Below are positions 25,631-35,400 of a DNA stretch of 64,000 bases, one piece after another; position 1 is the stretch's first letter, and each line of letters opens with the position of its first letter. The position numbers and the translations under genes were made by a program. Source of the stretch: Roseovarius sp. MMSF_3350 (GTDB lineage: Bacteria; Pseudomonadota; Alphaproteobacteria; Rhodobacterales; Rhodobacteraceae); NCBI RefSeq assembly GCF_030733425.1, contig NZ_JASHIZ010000009.1, forward strand, positions 88,747 to 152,746, in the 5' to 3' direction. The notes beneath the pieces are model-generated. The model searched no databases and was not told the DNA's origin. It worked only from the letters and a program-made list of their open reading frames with translations.

Positions 25631-26626
25631 ATGACGCCAAACGCAAAACATGCCTCTCGCCTCTCTGTCGCCCCGATGATGGACTGGACCGACCGTCACT
25701 GCCGGTTCCTGCATCGGCAATTGTCGAGAAACGCGTTGCTTTACACCGAGATGGTGACGGCGCCCGCGCTGGTACGCGGTGGGGCGCTGCACCTGTTGGA
25801 TTATGCGCCGGAAGAGCATCCGGTGGCGCTCCAACTGGGAGGATCCGAGCCGGAAGAACTGGCGGCGGCCGCGCGACTGGGGGCGGAGGCCGGTTATGAC
25901 GAGATCAACCTGAACGTAGGCTGTCCAAGCGACCGGGTGCAGTCGGGTACCTTCGGGGCGGTGCTGATGAAACAGCCGGAACTGGTGGCGGACTGCTGCG
26001 CCGCGATGAAGGCGGCGGTGGCTGTCGAGGTGACGGTGAAATGCCGGATCGGGGTGGACGACCAGGTGCCCGAGGCGGTGTTGCCGGCGTTCCTTGAAAC
26101 GGTCAGCGCGGCGGGGGTGCAGCGGTTCGCCATTCATGCGCGCATGGCGTGGCTGCAGGGGCTGAGCCCCAAGGAAAACAGGGATGTTCCGCCCCTGGAT
26201 TATGACCTTGTGGCGCGCATGAAGGAGCAGTTTCCGGAGTTGCATATTTCGCTGAATGGTGGGGTTGAGACGCTGGACGGGGCGGTGGCCCGTCTGGAGG
26301 CCGGGCTGGACGGTGTGATGCTGGGGCGGGCGGCCTATCACCGGCCGGTCGATATCCTGGGCGCGGTTGACCGGCGGGTGTTCGGCGAACCGGGGCCGGA
26401 CCGGACGGGAGAAGAGGCAGTGAAGGCCATGCTGCCCTACATCGAAAACCATTTGATTTCAGGCGGTAAGCTGCATCAGGTGACGCGGCACATGCTGGGG
26501 CTTTTTGCCGGGCAGCCGGGGGCCCGGGCGTGGCGGCGGGTGCTGTCGGAACGCGCCACGAAACCGGGCGCCGGAACGGCGCTGGTCGAGGAGGCGCTGG
26601 CGCAGGTGACGGGGGTCGCCGCGTGA
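25631..26626 (+). CDS. dusA: tRNA-dihydrouridine synthase A
   Basis: A 331-residue flavoenzyme reducing uridine in the D-loop of tRNA. It opens SVAPMMDWTDRHCRFLHRQL. The catalytic Cys is in NLNVGCPSDRVQSG near residue 97, followed by VTVKCRIGVDD, FAIHARMAWLQGLSPKENR and the FMN-phosphate segment GVMLGRAAYHRP. The DusA subfamily is recognised by the extended C-terminal region HLISGGKLHQVTRHMLGLF. It overlaps the next gene by 4 bases. I checked for a neighbouring tRNA or integrase, since dusA is a common integration site, and saw neither. Confidence 0.95.
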   Translation: MTPNAKHASRLSVAPMMDWTDRHCRFLHRQLSRNALLYTEMVTAPALVRGGALHLLDYAPEEHPVALQLGGSEPEELAAAARLGAEAGYDEINLNVGCPSDRVQSGTFGAVLMKQPELVADCCAAMKAAVAVEVTVKCRIGVDDQVPEAVLPAFLETVSAAGVQRFAIHARMAWLQGLSPKENRDVPPLDYDLVARMKEQFPELHISLNGGVETLDGAVARLEAGLDGVMLGRAAYHRPVDILGAVDRRVFGEPGPDRTGEEAVKAMLPYIENHLISGGKLHQVTRHMLGLFAGQPGARAWRRVLSERATKPGAGTALVEEALAQVTGVAA

Positions 26627-27405
26627 AGGAATTTCTTGAGAGGGGATGGGCGCGGTTCGCGTATGAACCGGCCGTGAAGGCCTGGGTCGAGGCGGCGTTT
26701 TCCGTTGCGAAAGAGAGGGTTAGAGCGCCTGAAGAACAACGCTGGATGTATTGCGAAGGGACGTGGTTCGTGGGGGTGGAGACCCTGCCCAATGCGCCTG
26801 ACGGGGCCGTGGGCGAGGCCGGGTCGCTGACGGGACAGGCGTGGGAGGCGGTGTCGGCGCTTTATGGGCGGCTTCCGCTGCACCGGGGGCAGGTGTCGGT
26901 GATGTATCCGGGCTATCCCCGACCCAAGGCGGGCGAGGAGGACGCGGCATTCGGATACAGGCTGCGGCGGGACGCGGCGCATGTGGACGGGCTGTTGCTG
27001 GAAGGGCCGGACCGGCGGCGGTTCCTGAAGGAGCGGCACGCATATATCCTGGGGTTGCCGGTGACGGAGTGCGGCACTGGCGCCAGCCCGCTAAGTGTCT
27101 GGGAAGGCAGTCATAAAGTGATGCGAGCGGCCTTTGGCGAGGCGCTGGAAGGCGTGCCGCCGGAGGCGTGGGACAGGGTCGATCTGACGGATATCTACAA
27201 GGCCGCACGGCGGGAGGTGTTCGACACGTGCGAGAGGGTTCTGCTGCCGGCGAGACCGGGGGAGGCTTATGTCGTTCACCGGCTGGCCTTGCATGGCGTG
27301 GCACCGTGGGAGGACGGCGCGGAGGCACCGGACGAGGGGCGGATGATCGTCTATTTCAGGCCCGAATGGCCGATCCTGGGCCATCAGTGGCTGACTGCGC
27401 CCTGA
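26623..27405 (+). CDS. Phytanoyl-CoA dioxygenase-like protein (putative Fe(II)/2-oxoglutarate oxygenase)
   Basis: A 260-residue protein starting at a GTG that overlaps the dusA stop. It has an HxD pair in DAAHVDGLLLEGPDRRRF, the family-like WEGSHKVMRAAFGE, a distal His in YVVHRLALHGVAPW and an Arg in GRMIVYFRPEWP. Together these resemble the facial triad and 2-oxoglutarate-binding Arg of PhyH-type dioxygenases. The substrate is unknown; coupling to dusA hints at a role near RNA or primary metabolism but is not evidence of one. The longer frame reaching back to 26530 runs through dusA. Confidence 0.7.
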   Translation: MKEFLERGWARFAYEPAVKAWVEAAFSVAKERVRAPEEQRWMYCEGTWFVGVETLPNAPDGAVGEAGSLTGQAWEAVSALYGRLPLHRGQVSVMYPGYPRPKAGEEDAAFGYRLRRDAAHVDGLLLEGPDRRRFLKERHAYILGLPVTECGTGASPLSVWEGSHKVMRAAFGEALEGVPPEAWDRVDLTDIYKAARREVFDTCERVLLPARPGEAYVVHRLALHGVAPWEDGAEAPDEGRMIVYFRPEWPILGHQWLTAP

Positions 27406-27601
27406 GGGTCGGGCGACTCGACGGTTAACGCCGGGAAAACCGTGAATTCCGTGTCGGTATCGCGTCGGTATCCGGGTGGTATTCCGTCGGTGCCATTGGC
27501 CGAAGGGTGAAATGAACAGAGCGTACGGTGCGTTTGCCGGGGCGCAATAGTTGCGGCGTTATCCTGACGGGTTGCTTTGGGCGTGACGTCGGAGCGGGGT
27601 G

Positions 27602-27645
27602 CGGAATTTTGCAAAATTCCGGGCCGAAAAATTGCAATTTTTCGG
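27602..27645. repeat. Tandem perfect palindromes, locus 1 (TTGCAA-centred)
   Basis: Two adjacent perfect palindromes: 20 bp at 27602-27621, core GGAATTTTGCAAAATTCC, and 22 bp at 27624-27645, with arms CCGAAAAATTG/CAATTTTTCGG. Both centre on TTGCAA but have different arms. They lie between convergent genes (PhyH-like and DUF1289), where bidirectional transcript ends are expected, and are strikingly AT-rich against the GC-rich surroundings. The first core recurs at 56473-56494. Confidence 0.8.
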
Positions 27646-27677
27646 TGCGCCGAGGGAAACCGTCCGTGCGGGCGGTT

Positions 27678-27914
27678 TCAGCCGCGCTTCAGCCGGGCGG
27701 CGCGGCCGCCGCGGCGCTTGGTGAGGGTGGCGGCGCGGTCGGGCAGGTCGGCCATGATCTCGCGGCGCTCGTCGGGCGTCATCCTGGACCAGCGGCCGAT
27801 CTCGTCGATGGTGCGATAACAACCCGTGCAGATCCGCGCCTCGGGGTGGACCACGCAGATGCGCACGCAGGGGCTTTCGATCTCGTTGCGGTTCCAGACG
27901 GGGTTGTCGTTCAT
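27678..27914 (-). CDS. DUF1289 domain protein (second copy)
   Basis: A 78-residue protein with SPCVRICVVHPEARICTGC, the DUF1289 four-Cys signature, then the helix CYRTIDEIGRWSRMTPDERR and a very basic tail (KRRGGRAARLKRG). It is a cleaner family match than the paralogue at 17163-17423. Function is unknown. It overlaps the ruvX stop by 4 bases, so it is expressed with ruvX and ccmI. Confidence 0.88.
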   Translation of the reverse strand: MNDNPVWNRNEIESPCVRICVVHPEARICTGCYRTIDEIGRWSRMTPDERREIMADLPDRAATLTKRRGGRAARLKRG

Positions 27915-28387
27915 GTCTCGGCTTTCAGGTGGCGGATTCGGTCCAGCGCTCCTTGCAGGATATACGCGGCGGCCACGGCATCGATCACCTCTGCGCGACG
28001 CTTTCGGGTCAAATCGGCCTCGATCAGTGCTCTTTCTGCCGCAACGGTGGACAGGCGTTCGTCCCAGAAACCTATTGCGAGGTCGGTGCGCGCCGCCAAG
28101 TTGCGGGCGAAGGCGCGGGTGGATTGGCAGCGCGGACCCTCGGAGCCGTCCATGTTGCGGGGCAGGCCGAGGATGATCCCGGCGGCGGTGCGGTCGGCGG
28201 CAATGGCCAGCAGGCGGTCGGCATCGGCGGTGAACTTGGTGCGCTTGACGGTCTCGACCGGGTTGGCGGAGGACAGCAGCGCATCGGAGGCGGCGACGCC
28301 GATCGTCTTGGTGCCGAGGTCGAGCGCGAGCAGGGGCTGGAAGCCGGGCAGAGCGGCGGCGAATTCGGCGAAATCCTCGATGATCAT
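27911..28387 (-). CDS. ruvX: RuvX/YqgF family pre-16S rRNA nuclease
   Basis: A 158-residue RNase H-like nuclease. Conserved segments are LLALDLGTKTIGVAASD (catalytic Asp), GLPRNMDGSEGPRCQ and FWDERLSTVAAERALIE (catalytic Glu/Arg). YqgF proteins process 16S rRNA ends and were originally proposed as Holliday-junction resolvases. The ATG overlaps the ccmI stop by 4 bases; the longer frame to 28531 is inside ccmI. Confidence 0.93.
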   Translation of the reverse strand: MIIEDFAEFAAALPGFQPLLALDLGTKTIGVAASDALLSSANPVETVKRTKFTADADRLLAIAADRTAAGIILGLPRNMDGSEGPRCQSTRAFARNLAARTDLAIGFWDERLSTVAAERALIEADLTRKRRAEVIDAVAAAYILQGALDRIRHLKAET

Positions 28388-29622
28388 TCGGAGTAACCGG
28401 CCTGCTTGGCGGCGTTGGTGATGGTGTCGATCACCATGGGGTCGTCGAAGCGGTCCTGTGCGCGGGCCAGCAAATCGCGCACCGCGTCGAAATCGCCCAG
28501 CACGGCGTAGGCGTTGGACAGGCGCACCCATTCGCCTTCGGTGCCGCCGGTCTCTTCGATGCGGGTGGCGAGGCGATCGACCATGCCGCGGATCATGGCG
28601 GCGCGGTCCTCGGCGCTCATGTCGCCGGCGGCGTCGATATCGCCCTGCGAGGGGCCGGGGGCGGCATTCTCTGCGGGAGGCTCGTACCGATTAATGCCGG
28701 CGCGCCAGGCCAGTTCCTCGATCCTGGGGCGGATGAGGGCGGTCCAGGGGGCGTCGGGAGCGCTTTCGCGCAAGAGGCGGTCCCAGGTGCGGAAGGCGAT
28801 GTCGGGGCGGTCGACCTGGATCATGTAGAGACCCATGTAGTAGCGTGCGCGCGGCTCGGCCGGATCGTGGGCGAGGGCGGCGCGAATGGCCTCGGCGGCG
28901 TCGGCGGAGACGTAGCCCCCGGCGGCGGAGATCATCATGTCGGCCAGTTCGGCATAGTCGCCGGCGGTGGCGGCGTCGCCCTTCAGTTCGATGACCCGGC
29001 CCTTGGCCTTGGCGGCGGCGGAAAGGTTGCCGAGCGCGGCCTCGTTGCGGGCCAGCAAAACGTAGCCCTGAAGCTCGTCCGGGCGGCTTTCGACGGCTTC
29101 GCGCAGGCGCTCCATGAGTTCCAGATATTGCGGATCGACCTTGTCCATATCAGGGCTGACGGGCTGGGAGGCCTCGAAGCGCGCTTCGGCCTCGTCCTGG
29201 GGCAGGCGGTTGGCGCGGGCCGTGTCGGAGGCGGCGAGCCGCGCCGTGCGGGGCATGTCGGCATAGCCGGGCGCGCCCATTTGCGTGTAGAGCCAGCCGG
29301 CGCCTGCGACGAGGCCAAGAAGGGCGAGGGCGGCGAACAGCTTGCCCGGAAGGGCGGGCCGGGCGCCGGCCTGTCCGGTCGCCTGAAGTTGGGCGTCGGC
29401 GGCGAGGATGCGGCGGGAGACTTCCGAGCGGGTCCGCTCGGCATCCTCGGGTGTGATGACGCCGCGGGCGAGGTCGCGGTCGACCTCCTTGAGCTGGTCG
29501 CGGTAGACCTGAAGGTCATAGGCGGCAGGCGGCGCGTCGCCGACACGGCCACGGAACAGCACCAGCCCGAGAACGGCGGCACAGGCGAGGCCCAAGGCGA
29601 TGGCGAGCACCCAGAATGTCAT
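28384..29622 (-). CDS. ccmI: c-type cytochrome biogenesis protein CcmI
   Basis: A 412-residue inner-membrane protein that holds apocytochrome c for haem ligation. It has an N-terminal membrane helix (MTFWVLAIALGLACAAVLGL), the cytoplasmic YRDQLKEVDRDLARGVITPE block typical of CcmI, a second helix (FAALALLGLVAGAGWLY) and a C-terminal TPR-rich periplasmic domain. Other ccm genes are not in the window. The start is fixed by the first helix; the 74 extra upstream codons are not CcmI-like. It leads a ccmI-ruvX-DUF1289 unit divergent from soxB. Confidence 0.92.
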   Translation of the reverse strand: MTFWVLAIALGLACAAVLGLVLFRGRVGDAPPAAYDLQVYRDQLKEVDRDLARGVITPEDAERTRSEVSRRILAADAQLQATGQAGARPALPGKLFAALALLGLVAGAGWLYTQMGAPGYADMPRTARLAASDTARANRLPQDEAEARFEASQPVSPDMDKVDPQYLELMERLREAVESRPDELQGYVLLARNEAALGNLSAAAKAKGRVIELKGDAATAGDYAELADMMISAAGGYVSADAAEAIRAALAHDPAEPRARYYMGLYMIQVDRPDIAFRTWDRLLRESAPDAPWTALIRPRIEELAWRAGINRYEPPAENAAPGPSQGDIDAAGDMSAEDRAAMIRGMVDRLATRIEETGGTEGEWVRLSNAYAVLGDFDAVRDLLARAQDRFDDPMVIDTITNAAKQAGYSE

Positions 29623-29860
29623 GTGAACTCCCTGTCTTCGGGGGTGATTTAACGATTGGGCGGCCAAACCGAAAGGGGCAAGTGGTCGCCCTTGGTGTCG
29701 CAGGGGCGGATGGGCGGCGGCATGTCGCAAACCGGGCCTTTCGTGCCGCATCAGGTGTCGGCGTTCTGGCCCGTCTGATACATACGGGGGCAATGATGCG
29801 GCGCGGGGGCGAATCTGTGCCGCGCCGGACCCATTCTGTGCCATGAGCGAGACCCGCCTG

Positions 29861-31105
29861 ATGAAACGTTATTCCGCCTTTGCCGTCGCGAAAGAAGCGC
29901 TGAGATATCACATGGGCTGGGAGCGGGCCTGGGCCTCGCCGGAGCCGAAGAAGAAATACGACGCGATCATCATCGGCGCGGGCGGGCATGGCCTGGCGAC
30001 GGCGTATTACCTGGGCAAGAACCACGGCATTAGGAATGTGGCGATCCTGGAAAAGGGCTGGCTGGGCGGTGGCAACACGGGCCGGAACACGACGATCATC
30101 CGGTCGAACTACCTGCAGGATGCCTCGGCCGCGATGTACGAGAAATCGCGCAGCCTCTATGAGACACTGAGCCAGGACCTGAACTACAACGTGATGTTCA
30201 GCCCGCGCGGCGTGATCATGCTGGCGCAGACCCAGCACGAGGTGCGGGGGTACGAGCGGACGGCGCATGCCAACGCACTGCAGGGCGTGAAGACCGAGTT
30301 CATCAGCCCCAGCCGCGTCAAGGAACTGTGCCCGATCATCAACCTGGAGGGTCCGCGCTATCCGGTGCTGGGCGGGCTGTGGCAGGCGCGGGGCGGCACG
30401 GCGCGGCACGATGCGGTGGCCTGGGGCTATGCGCGGGCGTGCTCGGCCATGGGCATGGACGTGATCCAGAAATGCGAAGTGACGGGTATCCGCAGTGAGG
30501 GCGGCAAGGTCACGCGCGTGAGCACCAACCGCGGCGACATCGCCTGCGACAAGCTGGGTATCGTCGTGGCGGGGCATTCGGGGCATCTGGCCGACATGGC
30601 CGGCTTCCGGTTGCCGATCGAGTCCGTCGCGCTGCAGGCGCTGGTGAGCGAGCCGATCAAGCCCTGCATGGACGTGGTAGTGATGGCCAACACGGTGCAC
30701 GGCTACATGAGCCAGTCGGACAAGGGCGAGATGGTGATCGGCGGCGGTGCGGACAACTACAACAACTATACCCAGAGGGGCAGCTTTCACCATATCGAGG
30801 AAACGGTCAGGGCGCTGATCGAGACCTTCCCGATGATCAGCCGCCTGAAGATGCTGCGGCAGTGGGGCGGGATCGTTGACATGACCGGCGACCGCTCTCC
30901 GATCCTGTCGAAGACGCCGGTGGAGAACGTGTTCATCAACTGCGGCTGGGGCACCGGCGGGTTCAAGGCGATCCCGGGCTCGGGCTGGGGCTTTGCCGAG
31001 TTGATGGCGAAGGGGTATTCGCCGCTGACGGCCGAATTCGGGCTGGAGCGGTTCTACGAAGGGCGGTTCATTGATGAGAGCGTTGCCGCCGGGGTCGCGC
31101 ACTGA
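29861..31105 (+). CDS. soxB: Sarcosine oxidase beta subunit SoxB
   Basis: A flavoprotein subunit of heterotetrameric sarcosine oxidase, which oxidatively demethylates sarcosine to glycine with transfer to tetrahydrofolate. It begins MKRYSAFAVAKEALRYHMGW, then the FAD Rossmann motif IIIGAGGHGLATAYYL, and ends NCGWGTGGFKAIPGSG, all hallmark SoxB segments. The start at 29861 matches family N-termini; an ATG at 29843 adds six residues and cannot be excluded, as neither has a strong ribosome site. Unusually, soxD does not follow directly: two small membrane-protein genes intervene. Confidence 0.93.
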   Translation: MKRYSAFAVAKEALRYHMGWERAWASPEPKKKYDAIIIGAGGHGLATAYYLGKNHGIRNVAILEKGWLGGGNTGRNTTIIRSNYLQDASAAMYEKSRSLYETLSQDLNYNVMFSPRGVIMLAQTQHEVRGYERTAHANALQGVKTEFISPSRVKELCPIINLEGPRYPVLGGLWQARGGTARHDAVAWGYARACSAMGMDVIQKCEVTGIRSEGGKVTRVSTNRGDIACDKLGIVVAGHSGHLADMAGFRLPIESVALQALVSEPIKPCMDVVVMANTVHGYMSQSDKGEMVIGGGADNYNNYTQRGSFHHIEETVRALIETFPMISRLKMLRQWGGIVDMTGDRSPILSKTPVENVFINCGWGTGGFKAIPGSGWGFAELMAKGYSPLTAEFGLERFYEGRFIDESVAAGVAH

Positions 31106-31169
31106 TGGGGAACCGCCGAGCCATATTGGGCGTTAGGGTGTCGGATTCCAGAAGGAACGGAGAACCGAG

Positions 31170-31517
31170 ATGTCCGATTACAATACAAACAATACGACAC
31201 CCCCGCCGCAGCATTCCGGTGGCGGAGGCGGCGGTGGCGGCGCAACCATGGCCTTTATCGTGGGCGGCCTTGTCATCGCTGTCGGCATCATCGCATGGAT
31301 CATGTTCGGTGGCGACGGCGCCGACACCGCGGGCGACGGTGGCGAAGCGTCCGATGTCAATGTTTCGGTCGAAACGTCTGACGAGGCAGCCGACGGCGTC
31401 GCCGACGCGGCCAACGACGCCGCCGACGCTGTCGAAGGCGCGGCTGAAGAAGTCGAAGGCGCTGCCGAGAACGTCGAGGGCGCTGCCGAAAACGTGGAAG
31501 GCGAAACCCAGCAATAA
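31170..31517 (+). CDS. Small single-pass membrane protein inside the sox operon (acidic, heptad repeats)
   Basis: A 115-residue protein of unknown function. A polar start (MSDYNTNNTTPPPQH) and a run of eight Gly precede one membrane helix (TMAFIVGGLVIAVGIIAWIM, about residues 26-45). The remaining 70 residues are highly acidic and Ala-rich, ending in three tandem VEGAAEN-type heptads that would form an amphipathic helix or coiled coil. The ATG follows CGGAGAACCGAG. It has a perfect hairpin just after its stop. Its architecture resembles the next gene (31737-31970), and both lie where soxB and soxD would normally adjoin. Confidence 0.75.
   Translation: MSDYNTNNTTPPPQHSGGGGGGGGATMAFIVGGLVIAVGIIAWIMFGGDGADTAGDGGEASDVNVSVETSDEAADGVADAANDAADAVEGAAEEVEGAAENVEGAAENVEGETQQ
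31431..31493 (+). repeat. Tandem 21-base coding repeat (three copies)
   Basis: Three successive 21-base units encode VEGAAEE, VEGAAEN and VEGAAEN; the second and third differ only at synonymous sites. They follow the related AANDAADA stretch and create a heptad periodicity in the small membrane protein at 31170-31517. Confidence 0.8.
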
Positions 31518-31522
31518 CGGTT

Positions 31523-31544
31523 TCGGGGCCGTAACCGGCCCCGA
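31523..31544 (+). terminator. Strong hairpin after the small membrane protein gene
   Basis: TCGGGGCC-GTAACC-GGCCCCGA is a perfect 8-bp stem six bases past the stop of the 31170-31517 gene. It is not followed by a T-run. It would separate soxB plus this gene from the downstream soxDAG part, or protect the upstream mRNA. Confidence 0.55.
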
Positions 31545-31736
31545 CCAGTTTGCGTGGCTCGGCGCAGGGGTGTGTGACGCCCCTGTGTCGGTATGCCCAC
31601 ACTTGGCGGAAAGCGGCCCATCCCTTCCCGCGAAAGTTGCAGGAACCGGCCCAAACCCTGCGCGGGGTTTTGCCGGTGCTTCCGCGCATCACCTGACAGG
31701 CGCATGGTTGAACTCCGACCATGAGGAGTTCGAGAG

Positions 31737-31970
31737 ATGTCTGACCACGAACAATGGCAGCAGAGGCGCGGATACGGCATGCCTGTCCATGACGCGGGCA
31801 GTGCAGGCCTCTTCTGGGTCCTCGTCGTCGTCGTCGCGCTGGGCGCGCTGGTCTTTGCCGGGTCGCTGGGCAACGGCACTGTGCCGGACCTGTCCGACGT
31901 GCCGGACGGCTTCATCGTGCCGGACACGCCGGCGGACGGCGTGGCAAGTACGGGCGCTGTCGCAGAATAA
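31737..31970 (+). CDS. Small single-pass membrane protein upstream of soxD
   Basis: A 77-residue protein with a hydrophilic start (MSDHEQWQQRRGYGMP), one strong membrane helix (GLFWVLVVVVALGALVFAG, about residues 24-42) and an acidic, Pro-containing C-terminus (DLSDVPDGFIVPDTPADG). GAGGAGTTCGAGAG precedes the ATG. I do not recognise a family. It shares the MSD start, single helix and acidic tail with the gene at 31170-31517, suggesting either related origin or similar topology. Placement before soxDAG on the same strand suggests co-expression with the oxidase or a one-carbon function; this is inference. Confidence 0.7.
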   Translation: MSDHEQWQQRRGYGMPVHDAGSAGLFWVLVVVVALGALVFAGSLGNGTVPDLSDVPDGFIVPDTPADGVASTGAVAE

Positions 31971-32072
31971 CACGTTCCGCGTCGGCGGAACCGATTGCAA
32001 TTGCTTGGGCGGGTGCCATGTGGTGCCCGCCTTTGTCGTGCCTGGCGCAGACAACATGGAAAGGTGGATGGC

Positions 32073-32402
32073 ATGCTGATCCTGGAATGTCCCTATTGCG
32101 GGGTGAAGGGCGAGGAAACCGAGTTCGCAGGCGGCGGCGAGGCGCATCTGAAGCGGTTCGGTCCCGGTGCGAGTGACGACGATTTTCACGGCTACCTGTT
32201 CAAGCGCGAGAACCCCAAGGGCGTGCACCTGGAACGCTGGCGGCACAGCAACGGCTGCGGCAAGTGGTTTCACGCCGCGCGCAACACGGTGACGCTGGAG
32301 GTTTACGGGACCTATTCGGCGCAGACCACCGAGCCGCCGAAGGACATCAAGGACAAGATCTCGGCGAAGGTGCCGGGCTGGAGCTGGAGAGAGTTTTCAT
32401 GA
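32073..32402 (+). CDS. soxD: Sarcosine oxidase delta subunit SoxD
   Basis: A 109-residue small subunit. It starts MLILECPYCGVKGEETEF with the zinc-type CPYCG, then HSNGCGKWFHAARNT with the second Cys/His set, and ends KVPGWSWREFS. This subunit contributes a Zn site to the alpha-beta-gamma-delta complex. The ATG at 32073 matches family starts, and the frame extending to 31995 is noncoding. Its stop overlaps soxA by 4 bases. Confidence 0.94.
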   Translation: MLILECPYCGVKGEETEFAGGGEAHLKRFGPGASDDDFHGYLFKRENPKGVHLERWRHSNGCGKWFHAARNTVTLEVYGTYSAQTTEPPKDIKDKISAKVPGWSWREFS

Positions 32403-35400
32403 GCACGCGTCTGGCAACGGGCGGGCGTCTGGTCAACAAGGCGCACGCGATGGAATTCGCCTTCAACGGCAAGCGGTTGAAGGGCTTTGAGGGTGACACG
32501 CTGGCCTCGGCCTTGCTGGCCAACGACCAGATGCTGGTGGGCCGGTCCTTCAAGTATCACCGCCCGCGCGGGATCGTGGCGTCGGGCGGGGAAGAGCCCA
32601 ACGGCCTGGTCAACATGGGCCGGGGCGAGACGTTCGAGCCGAACCAGCGGGTGACGACCACCGAGCTTTTCGACGGGCTGGAGGCGACGAGCCAGAACCA
32701 CTGGCCGAGCCTGGAGTTCGATGTGGGGGCGGTGAACGCGAAGCTGTCGCGGTTCCTGCCTGCCGGGTTCTATTACAAGATGTTCATCCATCCGCGCCCG
32801 CTGTGGAAGCACGTCTACGAGCCGTTCATCCGGCAGTCCGCGGGCCTGGGAAAGGCGCCCAAGGACAAGGATGGCGACAAGTACGAGCATCTTTACGCGT
32901 TCTTCGACGTGGTGGTGATCGGCGGCGGTGTCGCGGGGCTGATGGCGGCCCGTGCGGCGGGGGCGTCGGGTGCCAAGGTGCTGCTGATGGAGCAGACCGC
33001 CGTCTGGGGCGGACGGACGCCGGTGGATGGTCCGCTTTACGACGCGACTGTCAACGATGGGCCTGTGGATAAGTTCGTGGATGAACTGCTCGCCGAGCTG
33101 GGCGAAATGTCCAACGTGACCATGCGGTTGCGCATGATGGGGGCCGGCGTTTACGACCACGGCTACCTTCTTGGCTATGAACGGGTGAACGATCACAAAC
33201 CCAAAGCCAAGGGGCCGCGGCACCGTTTGTGGCGAATTCGTGCCGGCCGGATCGTGACGGCGACAGGGGCGATCGAGCGGCCCCTGAGCTTTGCCGGGAA
33301 CGATGTGCCGGGGGTGATGCTGGCCTCGGCCGTGCGCGATTACGTCGTAAACTATGGGGTTTCCGTCGGGGACCGTACGGTCGTGGTGACCAACAACGAC
33401 GACGCCTACCTGACCGCGCTGGCGCTGAAGGCGGCGGGCCTCGACGTGCCTGCAATCATTGACGCGCGGGCGGCGGGCGCGGGCGCGCTGGCCGAGAAGG
33501 CCAAGGCGGCGGGCATCCGCGTGGAGACCGGCAAGGGGATTGCATCGGTCAAGGGCGGCAAGCGCGTGACCGGCGTGGGTATCTGTGCACAAGCCGGCGA
33601 GGGCGCGGTCACGGAAGAGATCGCCTGCGATGCGGTGGCGATGTCCGGCGGCTGGTCTCCGGTGGTGCATTTGTGGTCGCATTGCGGCGGCAAGCTGTTG
33701 TGGGACGAGACACAGGCGATGTTCCGGCCCGACCCGGAAAAGGCCCCCACGGGGGCGGCGGGCGAGGCGTTCGTGTCGACCGCCGGTACCGCGAGTGGCG
33801 AGATGGAGTTGGGCGCGGTGCTAGCCGATGCCGAAGATGCGGGCCGTGCGGCGGCCAAGGCGGTGGGCAAGACCCCGAAGAAGGCCGAGAAACCGAAGGC
33901 GGAGGGCGTGCAGAGCAACGTCATTCAGCCGATCTGGATGATGCCGCAGGGCGCCAACGTGAAGCTGCGGATGAAGTCGTGGCTGGATTACCAGAACGAC
34001 GTGAAGGTGTCGGACGTGCAGCTGGCGGCGCGCGAAGGGTATGAAAGCGTCGAGCACGCCAAGCGCTATACCACGCTGGGCATGGCGACGGACCAGGGCA
34101 AGCTGAGCAATATCAACGGCTTGGCGATCCTTTCTGATGCATTGAATCAACCGATTCCGCAGACCGGGACGACCACGTTCCGCCCGCCCTATACGCCGAT
34201 TTCAATGGCGTCGATTGCGGGCGAGGCGCGGGGCGAGATCTTTCAGCCGCTGCGCAAGACGCCGATGCATGACTGGCACGAGGCGAACGGCGCCTACTGG
34301 GAGCCGGTGGGCCATTGGCGGCGTCCCTATACCTTCCGCCAGTCGCCGGGCGAGGAGATTGGTGCGGCCGTGAAGCGTGAGATCAACCAGACGCGGGGCA
34401 GCCTTGGGCTGCTGGATGCGTCCACGCTGGGCAAGCTCATTGTGAAGGGGCCGGATGCGGGCAGGTTCCTCGACATGCTCTATACCAACATGATGAGCAC
34501 GCTGAAGCCGGGGCGCTGCCGCTATGGGCTGATGTGCAACGAGAACGGGTTCCTGATGGATGACGGCGTGGTGGCGCGGCTGGATGAGGACACGTTCCTG
34601 TGCCACACCACCACGGGCGGTGCCGACAGCATTCATGCGCATATGGAGGAGTGGTTGCAGACCGAGTGGTGGGACTGGAAGGTCTATGTCGCCAACGTGA
34701 CCGAGCAGTATGCGCAGATTGGTGTGGTGGGCCCGAATGCCCGCAAGACGCTGGAAAAGCTGACCGATGCGGACCTCAGCGCCGAGGCGCTGCCGTTCAT
34801 GGCGTGGCAGGATATCGAGTTTGGCGATGTGAAGGCGCGGGTGTTCCGGATCTCGTTCTCGGGCGAGCTGAGCTATGAGATCGCGGTGCCGGCGAGCCAG
34901 GGCCGGGCGTTCTGGGATCAGTTGCTGGAGGCCGGGAAAGAGTTCGGCGTGATGCCTTATGGCACCGAGGCGCTGCACGTGATGCGGGCCGAGAAGGGGT
35001 TCATCATGATCGGGGACGAGACGGATGGCACGGTCATTCCGCAGGACCTTGGCATGGACTGGGCAATCTCGAAGAAGAAGGACGACTATATCGGCAAGCG
35101 GGCGCAGCAGCGCAGCCATATGGCCGACCCCGAGCGGTGGCAGCTGGTGGGCTTGCAGACGGTGGACGGATCGGTTCTGCCCGATGGCGCCTATTGCGTG
35201 GCCGAGGGCGACAATGCCAACGGGCAGCGCAACGTGCAGGGGCGGGTGACCTCGACCTATTATTCGCCGACCTTGGATCGTGGGATTGCCATGGGTCTGG
35301 TCAAGCATGGCCCGGACCGTATGGGCGAGGTGATCGAGTTCGCCAAGGTGGACGGCACCACGGTGCCCACCAAGATCGTCAGCGCGGTCTTTTACGACCC

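Noticed and set aside
27406..27677. Short frames between the PhyH-like gene and DUF1289
   Set aside because: They run through the tandem palindromes and have no ribosome site or consistent codon use.
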